A stretch of DNA of 64,000 nucleotides from Glandiceps talaboti. Taxonomy: Eukaryota; Hemichordata; Enteropneusta; Spengelidae. The number at the start of each line of letters is the position of its first letter. The first letter of the stretch is position 1. Below the pieces are notes generated by a model that was not told where the DNA came from, did not search any database, and was given only the letters and a program-made list of their open reading frames with translations. Positions 14,396 to 36,354 of the stretch are shown here, piece by piece. The position numbers and the translations under genes were made by a program. The stretch is taken from assembly GCF_964340395.1 (NCBI RefSeq), contig NC_135558.1, forward strand, positions 15,260,500 through 15,324,499. The letters are read 5' to 3'.

Positions 14396-15219
14396 ATTAT
14401 TACATACATGTGTACACATATATTACTTTTTGAATAGTGCTTCATCACCAAATCACTGTAAATACATAAAATTTCGATCAGCAGAGAACGTCACTTGCTA
14501 TATGGCATGCAACTGAAACATTTCGCCTAAAAAGACACCAGTCACGTGGTACGTCTTGTCAAGGCCAGTAGGAAAAAAAACTAAACCCATTAAGATTACG
14601 TTATCTAATCGACCGTCGATCTAGAGACAGTATATTACAGTGTACATGTAAAACATGCCTCACCGGCGATTGAGAAGTTTTCCAGTATTTTGCCATACAT
14701 GTGTTCGCCAAGTTTGCTATAAATCAATCGCATATATATTTCCTGCAGTTCGAACTACGTGTATAACGCCATGTATTAGAAGAATACAGAGGGCTAATCT
14801 CACATTTCTGTTTTATTAACATTGCCTAATGCACGCAAGTATTAGCTAAATTTGCAGTCTGTCATTTCTACAGATTGAAGTACTAAATCACCATAATATT
14901 TAGGTTTCTCCGTTAAATGTTATTATACGGGACAACTTTTAGCTTTGAGTGTTATCAGATGTAGATTATGCACAGGATGGGTGTACTTTCTGTTTGTTGG
15001 GTGGCCACGATTTCGTCAACGTTAACTATATCCATTCTTTAACGTTTTCCATGCTTTCATACAACTTTCCCCCTGCTGACTATCGATAGACTGATTGAAT
15101 GCGTCTGTGTTTTTTTCCTTCTTGTGTTTTATCTCATCCGGCGTATTCATTATTCTTCCTTTGTACATGTTATGTCTATCTATCTATGAGTGTGTATGTA
15201 CATATGTATGTGTGTATAT

Positions 15220-17061
<1,842 letters not shown>

Positions 17062-17091
<30 letters not shown>

Positions 17092-17501
17092 TGTATGTAT
17101 GTATGTATGTATGTATGTATGTATGTATGGATGGATGGATGGATGGATGGATGTATGTATGTATGTATGTATGTATGTATGTATGTATGTATGTATGTGT
17201 GTGTGTGTGTGTGTGTCTGTCTGTCTGCCTGCCTGCATCGAAATACATACCTACATTTGTAGCTGTGTGTATGTATGTATGTATGTATGTATGTATGTAT
17301 GTATGTATGTATGTATGTATGTATGTATGTATGTATGTATGTGTGTGTGTGTATGTATGTATGTATGTATGTATGTATGTATGTATGTATGTATGTATGT
17401 ATGTATGTATGTATGTACATGTATGTATGTACATGTATGTATGTATGTATGTATGTATGTATGTATGTATGTATGTTATATGTATGTATGTATGTATGTA
17501 T
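17062..17501. repeat. (GTAT)n microsatellite with GGAT, GT and CTGC blocks
   Basis: About 440 bp, with a single unique interruption near 17238-17268. Confidence 0.96.
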
Positions 17502-18816
17502 AAGTCTACCAAGTGGAGACGATCAGTCCATACTCATAACCTTTTAGACTCATTTAAAGTTTTACGTTTTTAAAAGGATGTCTTAGCTGGGGGTCACCTT
17601 TCTCTCTCAGAATGCCCCTTCTTAACACCCTTGGGTACATCACATATGCGTAGCTATCAGCATTGAAAAGGGTCAAGTCAGGACAAATTCCATCGAAGGC
17701 AGACGGACAGATGGAGTGACTGATGACTGGCTTCGACGGTTTTGGCCATGTGATTTTTATTTCCGATTTAAAGTGTAAATTTCTAAGATAGCATAACTCT
17801 CACTTCATAAGGTATCACTTTAATGTCTTCTAAATAGTTTGGTTTCTGAGTTTAGAGTCGTTCAGAGGAAGGAAGAAGGGAAATCGATCCCACTTTTTTT
17901 TGACATTGTTTACAGTCGTCAGTGGTGGGCCCAGTCAATAAAAATGGTCAAATTTGATAGGGATCGTCAGGAGTAAACTGCAATAAAAGTTAAATGTGAA
18001 AAATCTGTTGTGGAACTATAAGTGCTTTTTATGTTGCTCACAATGACATACACTCTTCTGAACTCTACACAGTAAGTCTGATATCCCGATTGACGCTGCT
18101 TTAAAGACGAGCATACTTGGGGTCTGTGGGATAATACGTCCATAGAGGGAGGCTATCTGAACTCACCCCTACCTATCACACCATGTCATACGTCCATCAT
18201 ACAGTAAGCAGACTACGGGAAAGTCTTCCATGTTGAGGACACATTAATAACGTATTTACGCCTCAGAAATAAATGTTTTCTGATACTTTGTTTAGGAAAA
18301 CTTAAACTCATTTTCAGTTCAAATTAAGGAACAAATGAGGGGTCGCCGTACAATTTTTTTTTTTAATTTTTTTTTTAGTAGATGTCAAAATTATTCCAAA
18401 TTTAAGCCATTTTTAGAATCAGCCCACTATCCTTAGCGGTCTGCTGCACAGTGTTAATTCGACGAGAAAATAACAATAAATTGTAGATTTCTTTGAAAAC
18501 TTGCATGACGGTGAATCAGCATTTCCTTTGTTATTGTAAAACGGGCCAGGAACAAGCTTTCGTATGGCAAAGTTTAGAAATGTTTAGCTTTTAAATGAAT
18601 TAAAGATTGTGCCTGAGGTACACTCTACATTAACGGTCTTGAACCGAGACCACGTTTACGAAAAGTCGATCTCTGTAAAAAAAAAAAATTAAAAAAAATA
18701 CTGATTACAAAACAAACACTAACGCTTTAGAGGAATATTGACATCATTACAGTCATTATAAAGCTGTTTGAACATGCAAAAAGGAATCGACAAGGGAGGG
18801 GGTTTTGGGTGTTTTT
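17502..18816. other. No gene recognised
   Basis: AT-rich DNA with A/T runs near 18354-18378 and 18677-18700. Nothing else was seen. Confidence 0.5.
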
Positions 18817-18894
18817 GTCATTTTCAGCAGTTTTTGCCTTAGGGTGAAATAACACGTGTTATCCCATCCTAAGGCAAATCCCTCTGAAATGACA
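18817..18894. repeat. Imperfect palindrome about 78 bp
   Basis: TGTCATTTTCAGCAG and TTTGCCTTAGG pair with CCTAAGGCAAA and CTCTGAAATGACA, around a perfect 14-bp centre ATAACACGTGTTAT. It could be a tiny foldback element or a regulatory palindrome. Confidence 0.65.
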
Positions 18895-19002
18895 GAAGTT
18901 TTTTTTATATATATTAAAAGTGAAAATATTTAGTACATAAAACCTCTAGTAAAATGTTCATGCATTGACATTACACTTCTCTTCTGGCACTGGCACTTTA
19001 AA

Positions 19003-19255
19003 ACAATTGATTGCATAGCAGGGATTTCCTCCACATTTTTTGTACGTATAATAAATTACGTCATCGGATATTTTATATAAGTTATGTCTTAATACCATGT
19101 TCGAGTTCAGTCGATTGCATGTAATGGCCAAGTAGGCTTCACGAGATAGAATACGTATTGTACTGCGAGTATCTTTCAATATACAGTAAAAAAAAAATAC
19201 GCCCCGGAAAACGTGTAAACTTATAGCTTGCGTGTACCTTTAATGATACAAATAC
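19003..19255 (+). repeat. Dispersed repeat, copy 1
   Basis: Same family as 28838-29045, in the same orientation, with more substitutions and small insertions. Both copies keep ATAATAAATTACGTCATCGG. An open frame crossing it on the minus strand has no recognisable product. Confidence 0.6.
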
Positions 19256-19752
19256 TTTCTCCCGTTTATCAGTACAGAAATGATGAAGTAATGTCGGTGT
19301 GCATGACAAAAAACGTTTAACCAAAGCACTGGTCTGGAAGGGTCGGGACATTATTTCGACTTTCCACTTTAGAAGGGGCAAAAGATCCAATTTAATCGGC
19401 CACACACCTGTCCCAACAGCTAAGTAAATTCTCCCCCGAGGATATGGCGAACCATCAAATCGTGAAATTAGACATTGCCGACAGGGCTTCAATAGAACAG
19501 TCTGTGTAATATCAATGCTATACTAGAGGGCGGTGAACTTTGTGTTATGGATCACAGATTTTCAATAAGAATATGGACTTTTACAGCATTTTTTCCCATA
19601 TCACAAAATGTCTGGATCGTGGTTGGCGACTGTCTACGTTTGTCGCATAAGCTATGAAGCTTAACCTTCTCCGCCCCTCAGCTACATAACGTGCGATTAC
19701 TACATAGTGGCGCGCGCGGATGTGTGGGTGTAGAGGGGGAGGGGGGTGTCAG

Positions 19753-19986
19753 TAGCCCCATCTACACGTAGGTCGTCCTACCTGAGGCAGTACCTGAGGT
19801 AGGATAGATTTGTGTCTACACGTAGGAACGTTGCGCAGTAGATGTCGCGCGTTCCCTCCTGACTCCGTCCTGACAGTACATAGGACGAAGTCAGGAGGGT
19901 TTCAGGACAGTTTGCGTCTACACGGGCTTCAAACTATCCTGAATCCTACCTCAGGTAGGATTTTTAGTGCCGTGTAGATGGGGCTA
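19753..19986. mobile_element. MITE-like element with TAGCCCCATCTACACG ends
   Basis: 234 bp bounded by TAGCCCCATCTACACG and its exact reverse complement CGTGTAGATGGGGCTA. The interior has further inverted segments (CTACCTGAGGTAGGA near the left, CTACCTCAGGTAGGA near the right; CCCTCCTGACT against AGTCAGGAGGG). It is more GC-rich than its surroundings. The target duplication is not clear. Confidence 0.85.
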
Positions 19987-22484
19987 GTGTTAATATAGTG
20001 GACATCGATACTGAGAGCAAACTTAATCAAATATCATTTATTACTTTAATTCTTGTTTTAATATTTTGCTCTAAACATTGCATTTATTACTTTCTGTTAA
20101 CATTTTGAATATACAAAATAATATACTCTGGTATGGTCTTGATGGTCAGAACTGTATAGAAGGCCCAGGAGGGCAAGTGCGTTGGGTCATTGTCGTAAAA
20201 CAAATAGGCCTATTTGCGGCAACAGTAGAAGGTCCCCTTTTGCGAGAGCATGAGTAACATGCATTTACTATGCAGCGCGCAAATAAAGTTGAGTTTCATA
20301 TTATCATTTCCCTTATTATATTTAGAGTCTCAAAAAACGACGTCGGCACAGACATGAAACTTAGTGACGATCCGTTATTCTCCCTTTTTAGGTACAAATT
20401 TTGCGTTACATATTTCTGCGAGGTACATGTTTTGCTTTGTGACTTTTTATCAAACCTACAAAATGGCGGTCAAGTTTCAAATATAGATACAGTGGCCACT
20501 TTTTTTTGCTGGATTCATTTCTTCTTCTAGCTGACTACCCTGTTTTTCTATTTTACTCCGTTTAAAATAGCTACGTTGACATCTGATTACTGCAGTGCTC
20601 AATCAACTTATAAATAGACGGTGGTCGGAAAGAGTTGGAATAGATGGCTTCGCATGACAAAGATACTGCAGTGAGGGTAGTGAACTCTGAATTCTGGGGT
20701 CAGAGATTTCTATTAAATGTATCTTTTATCCCCATTTTAGCAGACAGACACGTGGCTCATCAATTTCTAGTTTATAGACAGCATGACAAGTGTAATGAAA
20801 GACCGCAACCGTACATATGACTTGCGAAATATACTGGCAAAATTACAACTAAACGACTTGCTACCAGAAAGTTGACGACTTCTGTTCCAGACATTTCCCC
20901 GCTAATTTTTTGAAACATTCTTTTGTGTGTAACATTTTAGCACAACCAGACTTCATTTTGGTTTGACATGGTGGCAGTAATCACTATATATAGTATTTGT
21001 CTCAAAATACAAGGGTAAAACTCGAAAAAATAATTCATGAATATTTAAATTTCCGCTAATCGTGGGCCAGAGGTCAGACCATTCTCCGAATTGTTATTGC
21101 TTGAAATGCCTTTATTTTTTAAAGGCAAATGTCTGCAATATAATCTAACTTTAATTGTGTCGAATAGAAGGCGAATGTGTAGAACTTATTCAAATGGCAA
21201 ATAGCTAGATTTGTGCAACACTTTTTTTTCCCATCACCATGAAAATTACCTCCCAGCTAGAGTTCTCAATTTATCTTCATAAACAAACATGGGAAAATCA
21301 AATCAAAAAGCCCTTACATTGTAACAGGTGACCTAGCTCAGGTTGAGTACGGTGACCTTAAAAGTAATCATATCGACAAAGTACGACCAAGTCATCTGTC
21401 ATGTCACTGAAATTAAAAATAAGCTGGTGCAACCTGTTAGTCAAACACTGCCTCGCATGACAAGGCTTCGCTTTCAATATTGAGTACTACACTCAAGTGG
21501 TCTCTCCGAGTAAGGTAAGAAGGGTGTCCTTGATATCATCATAATAAAAGTTGCACAACAAATCTCTCCATTTGTATGCCAAGATTGTGTTATCAAATGG
21601 CAATCTACTCCAAACCGTATAATGCTTTTTTCCTCATCCCAAACAACCAAATACTAGAAGGTATTAAAACATGATACTGGTCCTCTTGTGCAAAACTCTT
21701 TACTAAAGGTGACAACTGTCCAAGCTTGATCAGTCACTCCTCATTCCTATGGAATAAGAGATCCGAGTTGGTATTTAGCGAACTTTGAAATTCGCATATG
21801 GGTTTATGAGTCATAACATTTGGCTTATATCTCCGGGTGCAGTATGCACAGTACCTAGTACAATATAGTTCTGTTCATGATCAGGGGTTTAATTTCCACC
21901 ATGTGGTTGTTTTCCTGACGACATAGCTAGGTTGTCCCTAGAATAAGGACACGGTGAACGATTGCACTGCACTGAATGGCCACGACTGATAGACTCAAAG
22001 TGAACAAGAGTAAATGTCCCCTCATAAATTACGTACACACGATGCAACTCTATGAAACTGTACAAATTGGTGAATTTAAGTTTTAAATTGAATGAATATA
22101 ATTCGACTCACGACGAAGTCGGGGTTACGAATAAGTTACTTGTTGCCAACTGCTGCCGACTTGTTTTAAAGTCGCAGTCAGAGTATGTGTGGACGCTGTC
22201 GGGGTCATTGACCTTTTTCTTCAATGTAAGACAGATTCTTTTCAAATACTCCATTTTCATCTTTTCTATTGCTTTCTATCTAAAAACAGACAAGGCACTG
22301 TAGGTTACGAGAATCTGGTAGGTGGACATACCACAATAGGCACTATGATATGCAGTAGCTCATATGAAATGGCTGTACACAGTACAAAGCAGTAAAATTT
22401 TCAATAAACATACCTGAGTGTACATAATAAAGTCAATTAGATGACAAGTAGTCCATTGTCTTCTCTGTCCCCCCCCCCCCACAT
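19987..22484. other. No gene recognised
   Basis: AT-rich DNA. A weak resemblance between 19520-19600 and 20670-20750 (GGGCGGTGAACTTTG / GGGTAGTGAACTCTG) hints at an old duplication. Confidence 0.45.
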
Positions 22485-22647
22485 ATAAAAACACACCCAT
22501 ACATAAACACAAACAAACATACTTACATGCATACATACATACATACATACATACATACATACATACATACATACACACAAACACACATACATACATACAT
22601 ACATACATACATACATACATACATACATACATACATACATACATACA
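22485..22647. repeat. (ACAT)n microsatellite
   Basis: Preceded by a run of C at about 22469-22478 and interrupted by ACACAAACACAC. Confidence 0.95.
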
Positions 22648-23544
22648 ACACAAATTTGAGTGTGGGAAAAATACATTTTTTGTAAAAGTACATAGAAGTG
22701 GAGGAACATGGCACTGATAACCTTAATAGTTTGGTGTGCATGCGGTACCATAAAACAGTTGAAATATCTGAGAATTTGTCTTAAAATAGACGGAGTAGTA
22801 GTCTATTGACACATATTTTAGTTTGTTGAATGGACCAAAAATACCTAGCATTTCTAGTATAGAATGATCATCCATCGACTCCTTATTCCCAAAGGAACGT
22901 ATTTGATGTTTACACTTCTACTAGTATGTTATGGTGTGAAAAAGTGTAAAATTGTTGGCACAGGGAATCACAAGTGTGAACATATTTGTATATCAGGTCT
23001 TTAATTCATACAATACAAGGTCAGAGAGCAAATATGAGACATAAACCACAGTAACTTTAGATCCCTAGCGTCATACCCTAGGGTTGAATTGAATCAGACT
23101 CTTATTACTTACAGACTGGGCCTGAATTTAATCACTCTGAGCTAGAGATAGCTGGGTTATAAACTTTGGCTGTCTGGTATTACAACTGTCGACACCTTAC
23201 CATGGACAAACAGGACCTGTTACAAGCATGGAAAGTAAACAACTGAAATGGATTAATAACACTTGGCACAGCATATTGGAAGTGCAGAGACTTGCATTAC
23301 GATTCATCATTTCATAAGAACAGTTTCATGGCTACTTTACAAAATAATACAGTTCACAAACAAATTTCCAGTTCCCCTGGCATTTCATGTACACATAAAG
23401 AGACCATAAAACTGTTCTTTATACCAAACCATGGTTTGTAATACAAGTCTCTGCTGCTACAACATGCTCTGCCAGGTGCTGTTAATCCAATTCATCTGTT
23501 TACGTTCCCTGTTTGTAACAGTTTCCGTCTGTCCACAGTCTGAT
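22648..23544. other. No gene recognised
   Basis: Contains a short stretch (about 23089-23116) resembling the tail of the SINE-like element at 30095-30232. Otherwise nothing was seen. Confidence 0.45.
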
Positions 23545-24223
23545 GTCAGCAGTTGTAGGTGAGTAAATGATCTGTACTCACAACTGATTACTCTCTGAGT
23601 TTATAAGTATAAATAGATTGATATGTTTTGCAGAATTATGGCTTGTTTTTGACTGATGGTAATACAGCCATATTTATTAGACATATATATAGCTTAAATG
23701 TGGGTCACATGTGTTCATATTTTTATCTGTGGGTGTCATACATGTAGTTGAGTAAGTGAACTACTCAGAACTTATAAAATTGAGTTTTAGTAAATTATTA
23801 ATAGATTTATATAGTTTGCAAGTTTAAGCCAGTTTTTTGAACTCACTGTAGTAAGTCAATTGCATCAGATATCATCAACAATGTGTGCGTTTTGCGCATA
23901 TTTTTATCTGCAGGTCGGGTAGGTCTCCAACTTTGTAGGGTAATAGGTGTGTAAGTAAGCTATATAGCTGATAACACTGAGAGTGGTAAAACATTAAATT
24001 ATTAGATGTATACTGTGTGCAAGCTTATATCAGTTTCTTGAACTCTCTGAAATAGTCAGTCGCATCAGACATCACTGAAACGGTTTGTGTTTCATGTATA
24101 TTTTTTATCTGTGGGTTGGGTCGGTCTCATACTTTTCTGGGGTGATAGGTGTGTAAGTAATCTATAACTGATAACCCTCTGGGTTTAGTATAGTATATAA
24201 ATAGAATGATACACTTTGTAAGT
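23545..24223 (+). repeat. Diverged tandem repeat, period about 195 bp, 3.5 copies
   Basis: Recurrent landmarks are GTTGTAGGTGAGTAAATGA, GTAGTTGAGTAAGTGAACTA, GGGTAATAGGTGTGTAAGTAAGC and GGGTGATAGGTGTGTAAGTAATC, each followed by CTGATAAC/ACTGATTAC and later ATATTTTTATCTGYRGGTYG. The last copy is cut at the MITE starting at 24224. Confidence 0.7.
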
Positions 24224-24567
24224 TTAAAGTGTATCATATGCATGAGGATTGGGTATTTATTTTGGATTTTTAATTCATAAAACAATTTCATCATGGCTTC
24301 CGCCTTGGAAAATCAATGTGAACAATGTTAACAAAGTCTGTGTTTGTAACTCAATATGTTATAAAAAGCTATAAAAAATATGTAAAAAAGTTTGCCATTG
24401 TACATACAATAACAAAGATTTTACATATTTGCACATGTTGCAATGTATTGAGTTAAAAACAAAGACTTGGCATGTGTTGTTTCACATTAGGAAGCCATGA
24501 TAAAATTGTTTTATAAATTACAAATCCAAAATAAATACTCAGTCCTCATCAATATTACCACTTTGAG
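24224..24567. mobile_element. MITE-like element, family 1 copy 2
   Basis: Same family as 4738-5038. The ends read TTAAAGTGTATCATATGCAT and ATTACCACTTTGA. The next roughly 60 bp (GGGTATTTATTTTGGATT, TAAAACAATTTCATCATGG) recur inverted at 24478-24550. It is more decayed than copy 1 and follows immediately after a tandem array. Confidence 0.82.
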
Positions 24568-25074
24568 TAATGTTTTTCAACTCACCAAATCAAAAGATCA
24601 AATATCTTCGAAACTATGTGTCTTGCGTGAGCCATTGCATTCATAGCAACCATACGTGAGGACGGCCAAGCTAAAAGTGTCACATGCTTAGTAACACTAT
24701 TGTTCTCAACATCATCACACATGGCCATGGCGAAAGCTTGACCATGATCACGTTTGACTACCATTGTTGCTACGTATATTTGCAGAACTCGCAAGATCTG
24801 CAACAAGATGTAAAGTCCCTAATTCAATACTACATTCATTGTATTTTGTTTAATTTTGAATATGTCAATATGTCTGAAGTATTGTCCTTACTAATACCCA
24901 TATTGCAATGTCAATGACAAAAATATGTATATGAGAACCAGGAGTTTCAGTGATGTTTGTCAACAGTGACCATATTATAAAGTAATTTATCACCAGATCT
25001 GATCAGTTACTGAGTGAATCTTCAATATACTTCAATATGCTGGACATGAAATCTGAAACAAAACATCATCTGAT

Positions 25075-25450
25075 TCGACAACAATCTTATAAACACTTAC
25101 ATTTTATTGTCAGGCTCACCAAAAATATCACTAACACTGCTACATTTTATCATCTGGCTCAACACAAATATCACTAGCACTGCTACATTTTATCATCTGG
25201 CTCACCAAAAATATCACCAACAGTGCTACATTTTATCATCTTGCTCAACAAATATCTCTCTTGGTAAGATACAATGTAGCAATGTTAGTAAGATTGTTGT
25301 CCAGCCAGATGATACAATGTAGCAATGTTAGTAAGATTTTTGTTGCCAGATAATAATTAAAATGTAGCACTGTTAGTAAAGGTTTTTGTGAAGCCTGACC
25401 ACAAAATGTAGCAGTGTTAGTAAAGGTTTTTGTTAAGCCTGACAATGTTT
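25075..25450. repeat. Palindromic minisatellite (about 48-bp units, two orientations)
   Basis: The left half repeats AACACTGCTACATTTTATCA TCTGGCTCA units four times. From about 25260 the same unit appears inverted (GATACAATGTAGCAATGTTA) four times. The block therefore reads as a large imperfect palindrome with its centre near 25255. A related block is at 6455-6700. Confidence 0.8.
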
Positions 25451-25635
25451 GTGTCAGGAGTCACAATTTTAATTGTATTTTAGTACCTTGAAATATAAGC
25501 TAAAAGCATTTCTCCTGTGCACTTAGAAAAACAACAAAATATTTGCGATGCATCCAGGAAATGGTAGCAAAATTTTTCACATGTTTGAAGTCAACTGCTT
25601 CAGAGCCTGTATACATGTGCAGATCACTAATGATC

Positions 25636-25637
<2 letters not shown>

Positions 25638-25695
<58 letters not shown>
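25638..25695. repeat. (AC)n microsatellite
   Basis: About 29 AC units. Confidence 0.96.
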
Positions 25696-25698
<3 letters not shown>

Positions 25699-26459
25699 GA
25701 GCCCATCACTTAAAACATTCTCAAATTGATTCTCTTGAAGGACTTGTTAGGGTGTCAATTGAAGCCCCCCCCCCCTCCATTTTTGTGTCACATGATAATA
25801 ATATTTTTGGTTTAAATGCAGAAAATAATAGTCTCCGAAGCATAGATGACAAATACATTGGCTCTTCTTAGCTAGATAATATTATCTTTGGATATTTTCC
25901 AATATTTTACAAATGTTGATACAGCCATTTAAACATTGGCAATGAGCCCAAGCTTGAAACATCTGTTTTAAAGGGCAATGTTTTAATCCCAGGTCATTGC
26001 ATTAGTTTTATCTTAATAAGGATAAAATGTGATTATCCTTTCATGAATTAATGGGATTATCTATAGCTGTACCAGACAACTGGTTTTTTAACCTAGATCT
26101 CAATCCTAAACTAAAGCTGGTCTACTATTTTAGGCACTGCTTAAATGACATCACTTCCTGTATAAGATCATAATATCCTGTTCGAACGTAAAAAAGAAAA
26201 AATTGTCCCACTTTTATCCATAATGTTGTGGATTTCTTTGACGGAACCATATTTCTGTCCCGGGCAAGTTTGGTGGGAATGCATCATCTGTCACTCTGAA
26301 AGGTCAATGACCTTGTGTATATTCACAGCAATATAAGGAGTTTATTCTCACAAACCGTGATTGTTTTAACTTCTACAGCTGTCTGAAGACACGAGGGAAA
26401 ACCCCAACACTTGGCAATTTGACAGAAAACAAGATATCACACTGTTTAAATGCATTTTG

Positions 26460-27070
26460 ACACTGCTATGTGATTAGGTATCACTTCCATGATGGCATAT
26501 TTTCTATTAACTTTTGTGTGACATCTTATCTTTTTCTCTAACACTTTGTAAAGTGAATTCAGTTTATCATATTAGTCGGCAGTATTACACATAAATTTGA
26601 TATTAGCCATTGATAAATTTTGACCCAGCTATGTGTGTAGGTATCACTTCTACTATTAAAGGCATATATCTTCAAATGGAAATTAATCTGTGTTGGTAAA
26701 CCATAGTATTCAATTTAACTTTTGTTCCAAACACACCTTGAAAATTTACCTGAAATTTTCGACCGCCCACTTCAGTCTTTGTCAACAGATTAACCCACTA
26801 TTCAGTAGATGTGACCTTATCGATACGTGAGCCTAACAACGGGTCAATCTATTGTAGAAGACTGAAGTGTGCAGTTGAAAATTTTCAGGTAAAATTTTCA
26901 AGTTGTGTTTGGAAGAAAAGTTAAATTGAATGCTAAGGCATATTTCTGTTAGCGTTTTTTAATGTGACATCGTATCTCTTTTGTCTGACACTTTGTAAAC
27001 TGAATTCAGTTTATCATACTTAGTCAGTGGTATTACATATAAATTTGATACGAGTCATTGATAAATACAA
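26460..27070 (+). repeat. Direct duplication of a roughly 180-bp segment, second copy split by the MITE
   Basis: Copy 1 is about 26460-26620; copy 2 is about 26627-26667 plus 26935-27070. Shared landmarks are GCTATGTG..AGGTATCACTTC, GGCATAT, GACATCTTATCTTT/GACATCGTATCTCT, ACTGAATTCAGTTTATCATA (GTGAATTCAG in copy 1) and AAATTTGATA. Confidence 0.65.
26705..26934. mobile_element. MITE-like inverted-repeat element nested in a duplicated segment
   Basis: About 85-bp imperfect arms. The left begins AGTATTCAATTTAACTTTTG and the right ends AAAAGTTAAATTGAATGCT. AAGGCATAT occurs at 26659-26667 and again at 26935-26943, a possible target duplication around a 267-bp insert. It interrupts a segment otherwise collinear with 26460-26640. 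Confidence 0.75.
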
Positions 27071-27251
27071 GAATGCAATCTCTTCGTCTGAAGTTAGAGT
27101 TGCAATGGGTTTAATAGGTGAATGACTATTAGCCTCTGGATATGAAAGACTGTTTATCTATAATGCCGTGTTACATATCTTCGAGGCATGCTTGTTACCA
27201 TGAAGATGAAAAAAATAAGAGTTTCCATTCTTGTACAGTCTTATTTTGGAC

Positions 27252-27257
27252 TTTATT
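27252..27257 (-). terminator. Candidate KDM8 polyadenylation signal AATAAA
   Basis: The plus strand reads TTTATT, so the minus strand has AATAAA about 450 nt after the KDM8 stop. No other canonical hexamer lies between it and the stop on that strand. The expected cleavage point would be 10-30 nt further on. Confidence 0.45.
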
Positions 27258-27709
27258 TACATGTAAAATTAGTCGGTACGTAAATAATCATTCTACAGTT
27301 TCAAGAAAAATTGTTGTGTAGTTTTGATAAATCACCAGGAAAAATTAAATCTTGCTCTATAACTTGCACAGCTGCAAGAATAATATATAAAAACATTAAA
27401 TTTGGCACAATAATACCAACTTGTAAAATTCTGGAAACCTTGTCTCCAAAACTCATCACATTAAGAGTCCTTGGGAAATGTATTGACCACTTTGCTCATT
27501 TATGGAGACTCTTCACAACTTGACCAACTTTGGAGTGGGTGGATAATATTATGGTCATCTATAGAGGGCGCCCTTTCCTAGATTCCCAAGTTCTCCCTTC
27601 CTCTTCAAAAGCAGTCGGTCTGTACTTACTCAACTCACACACTATCTGAGAGAGTAGTATGGTACAGAATAAATACAACATTAAATGCACAAATATGGCA
27701 GCTGCAACA

Positions 27710-35269
<7,560 letters not shown>

Positions 35270-35303
35270 ACTACCTTTGCTGATTTTTTTAACATCAAAG
35301 CGT

Positions 35304-35318
35304 TTATCGTCGTGCCAT
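35304..35318 (-). promoter_or_regulatory. Mini upstream ORF in the KDM8 leader
   Basis: The minus strand reads ATG GCA CGA CGA TAA, 34 nt ahead of the KDM8 start codon and in a different frame. The context CCCATGG is strong for initiation. It matters only if transcription starts upstream of 35318, which cannot be seen here. If it does, it could lower KDM8 translation. Confidence 0.35.
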
Positions 35319-36290
35319 GGGAACTACTTGAAAATGTCAGGTTCATGCACAAACTGGAAAAATCAGAACATAAACAACTGCACGTGTTTGTTTGTACAGC
35401 ATACAGGGCGCAGCCATTTTGTATGAAATATCACCGTCGGTGGCGCTATTTAGTACTGTTCGTGGTTCGCGTGTATGCGTGTATGGGCCATGTGGTGAGC
35501 TGCTGCACTATACATTTGTTACCAAGCCACATCGCTGATGGCTCACTTCATTTCCGTCCGCTTACTACACACATAAAACTTGCAAACATCATGTTAATTT
35601 GACAAACTGCCAATTTGTCTTGATTTTATTTTAGTTGGTAAACATGATAAAAGTCACACATTAGAAGCCAATACCCAAACTTAATTTAAAAGTGAACAAT
35701 AATTCTTACAAATTTCAATCATTTTAATAAAGTAGATTTTTTCACAGACTTTTCAGTTAAGCTTCTTATCACAAATATCTTATTTCTTTCTCCATATTTT
35801 GTTCTTTCGAAATTGAGCCCGGAAATGGCAAAGATATACGAGAAGAAAGGTGTTCAGAGAATAGTGAGCGTATACTCGTACACATATATACACTTTATTG
35901 GCACGTTCCAACAATGACAGGAATCGGAATAGCATCAATTCTAGGCCGTTGTCTTAGCACGGTAGCCAGTGACAGTGAGTCCCGTTAGTCCCGACGGTTA
36001 TCACTACTCCCTCTGTCTGAAAATACAATGATATATGAAACTATTACAGATGAGGAGTAATTGAAAATATACCTTTGGGAGGGGTTACTCTAAAACGTGC
36101 TGTAAGATAAAGGGGGATATGATATAAAGTGGTGTCGGAAATTGATCAATCTTGAATCAACAAATGAAACATTTGTGTACATAGGGTGACTGGTTGGCTA
36201 TGATATCGTGTCAAAACACAATTATATGGAGGGCATGGTGGATATTTCGAATTAAAAAAAAAATCAAGAACGGGGGTATATTTGACAACA

Positions 36291-36291
36291 T

Positions 36292-36353
<62 letters not shown>
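36291..36353. repeat. (GT)n microsatellite
   Basis: About 30 GT units. Confidence 0.96.

Positions 36354-36354
<1 letters not shown>

Noticed and set aside
19139-19492. 117-codon minus-strand frame
   Set aside because: Overlaps the dispersed repeat at 19003-19255 and has no recognisable domain.
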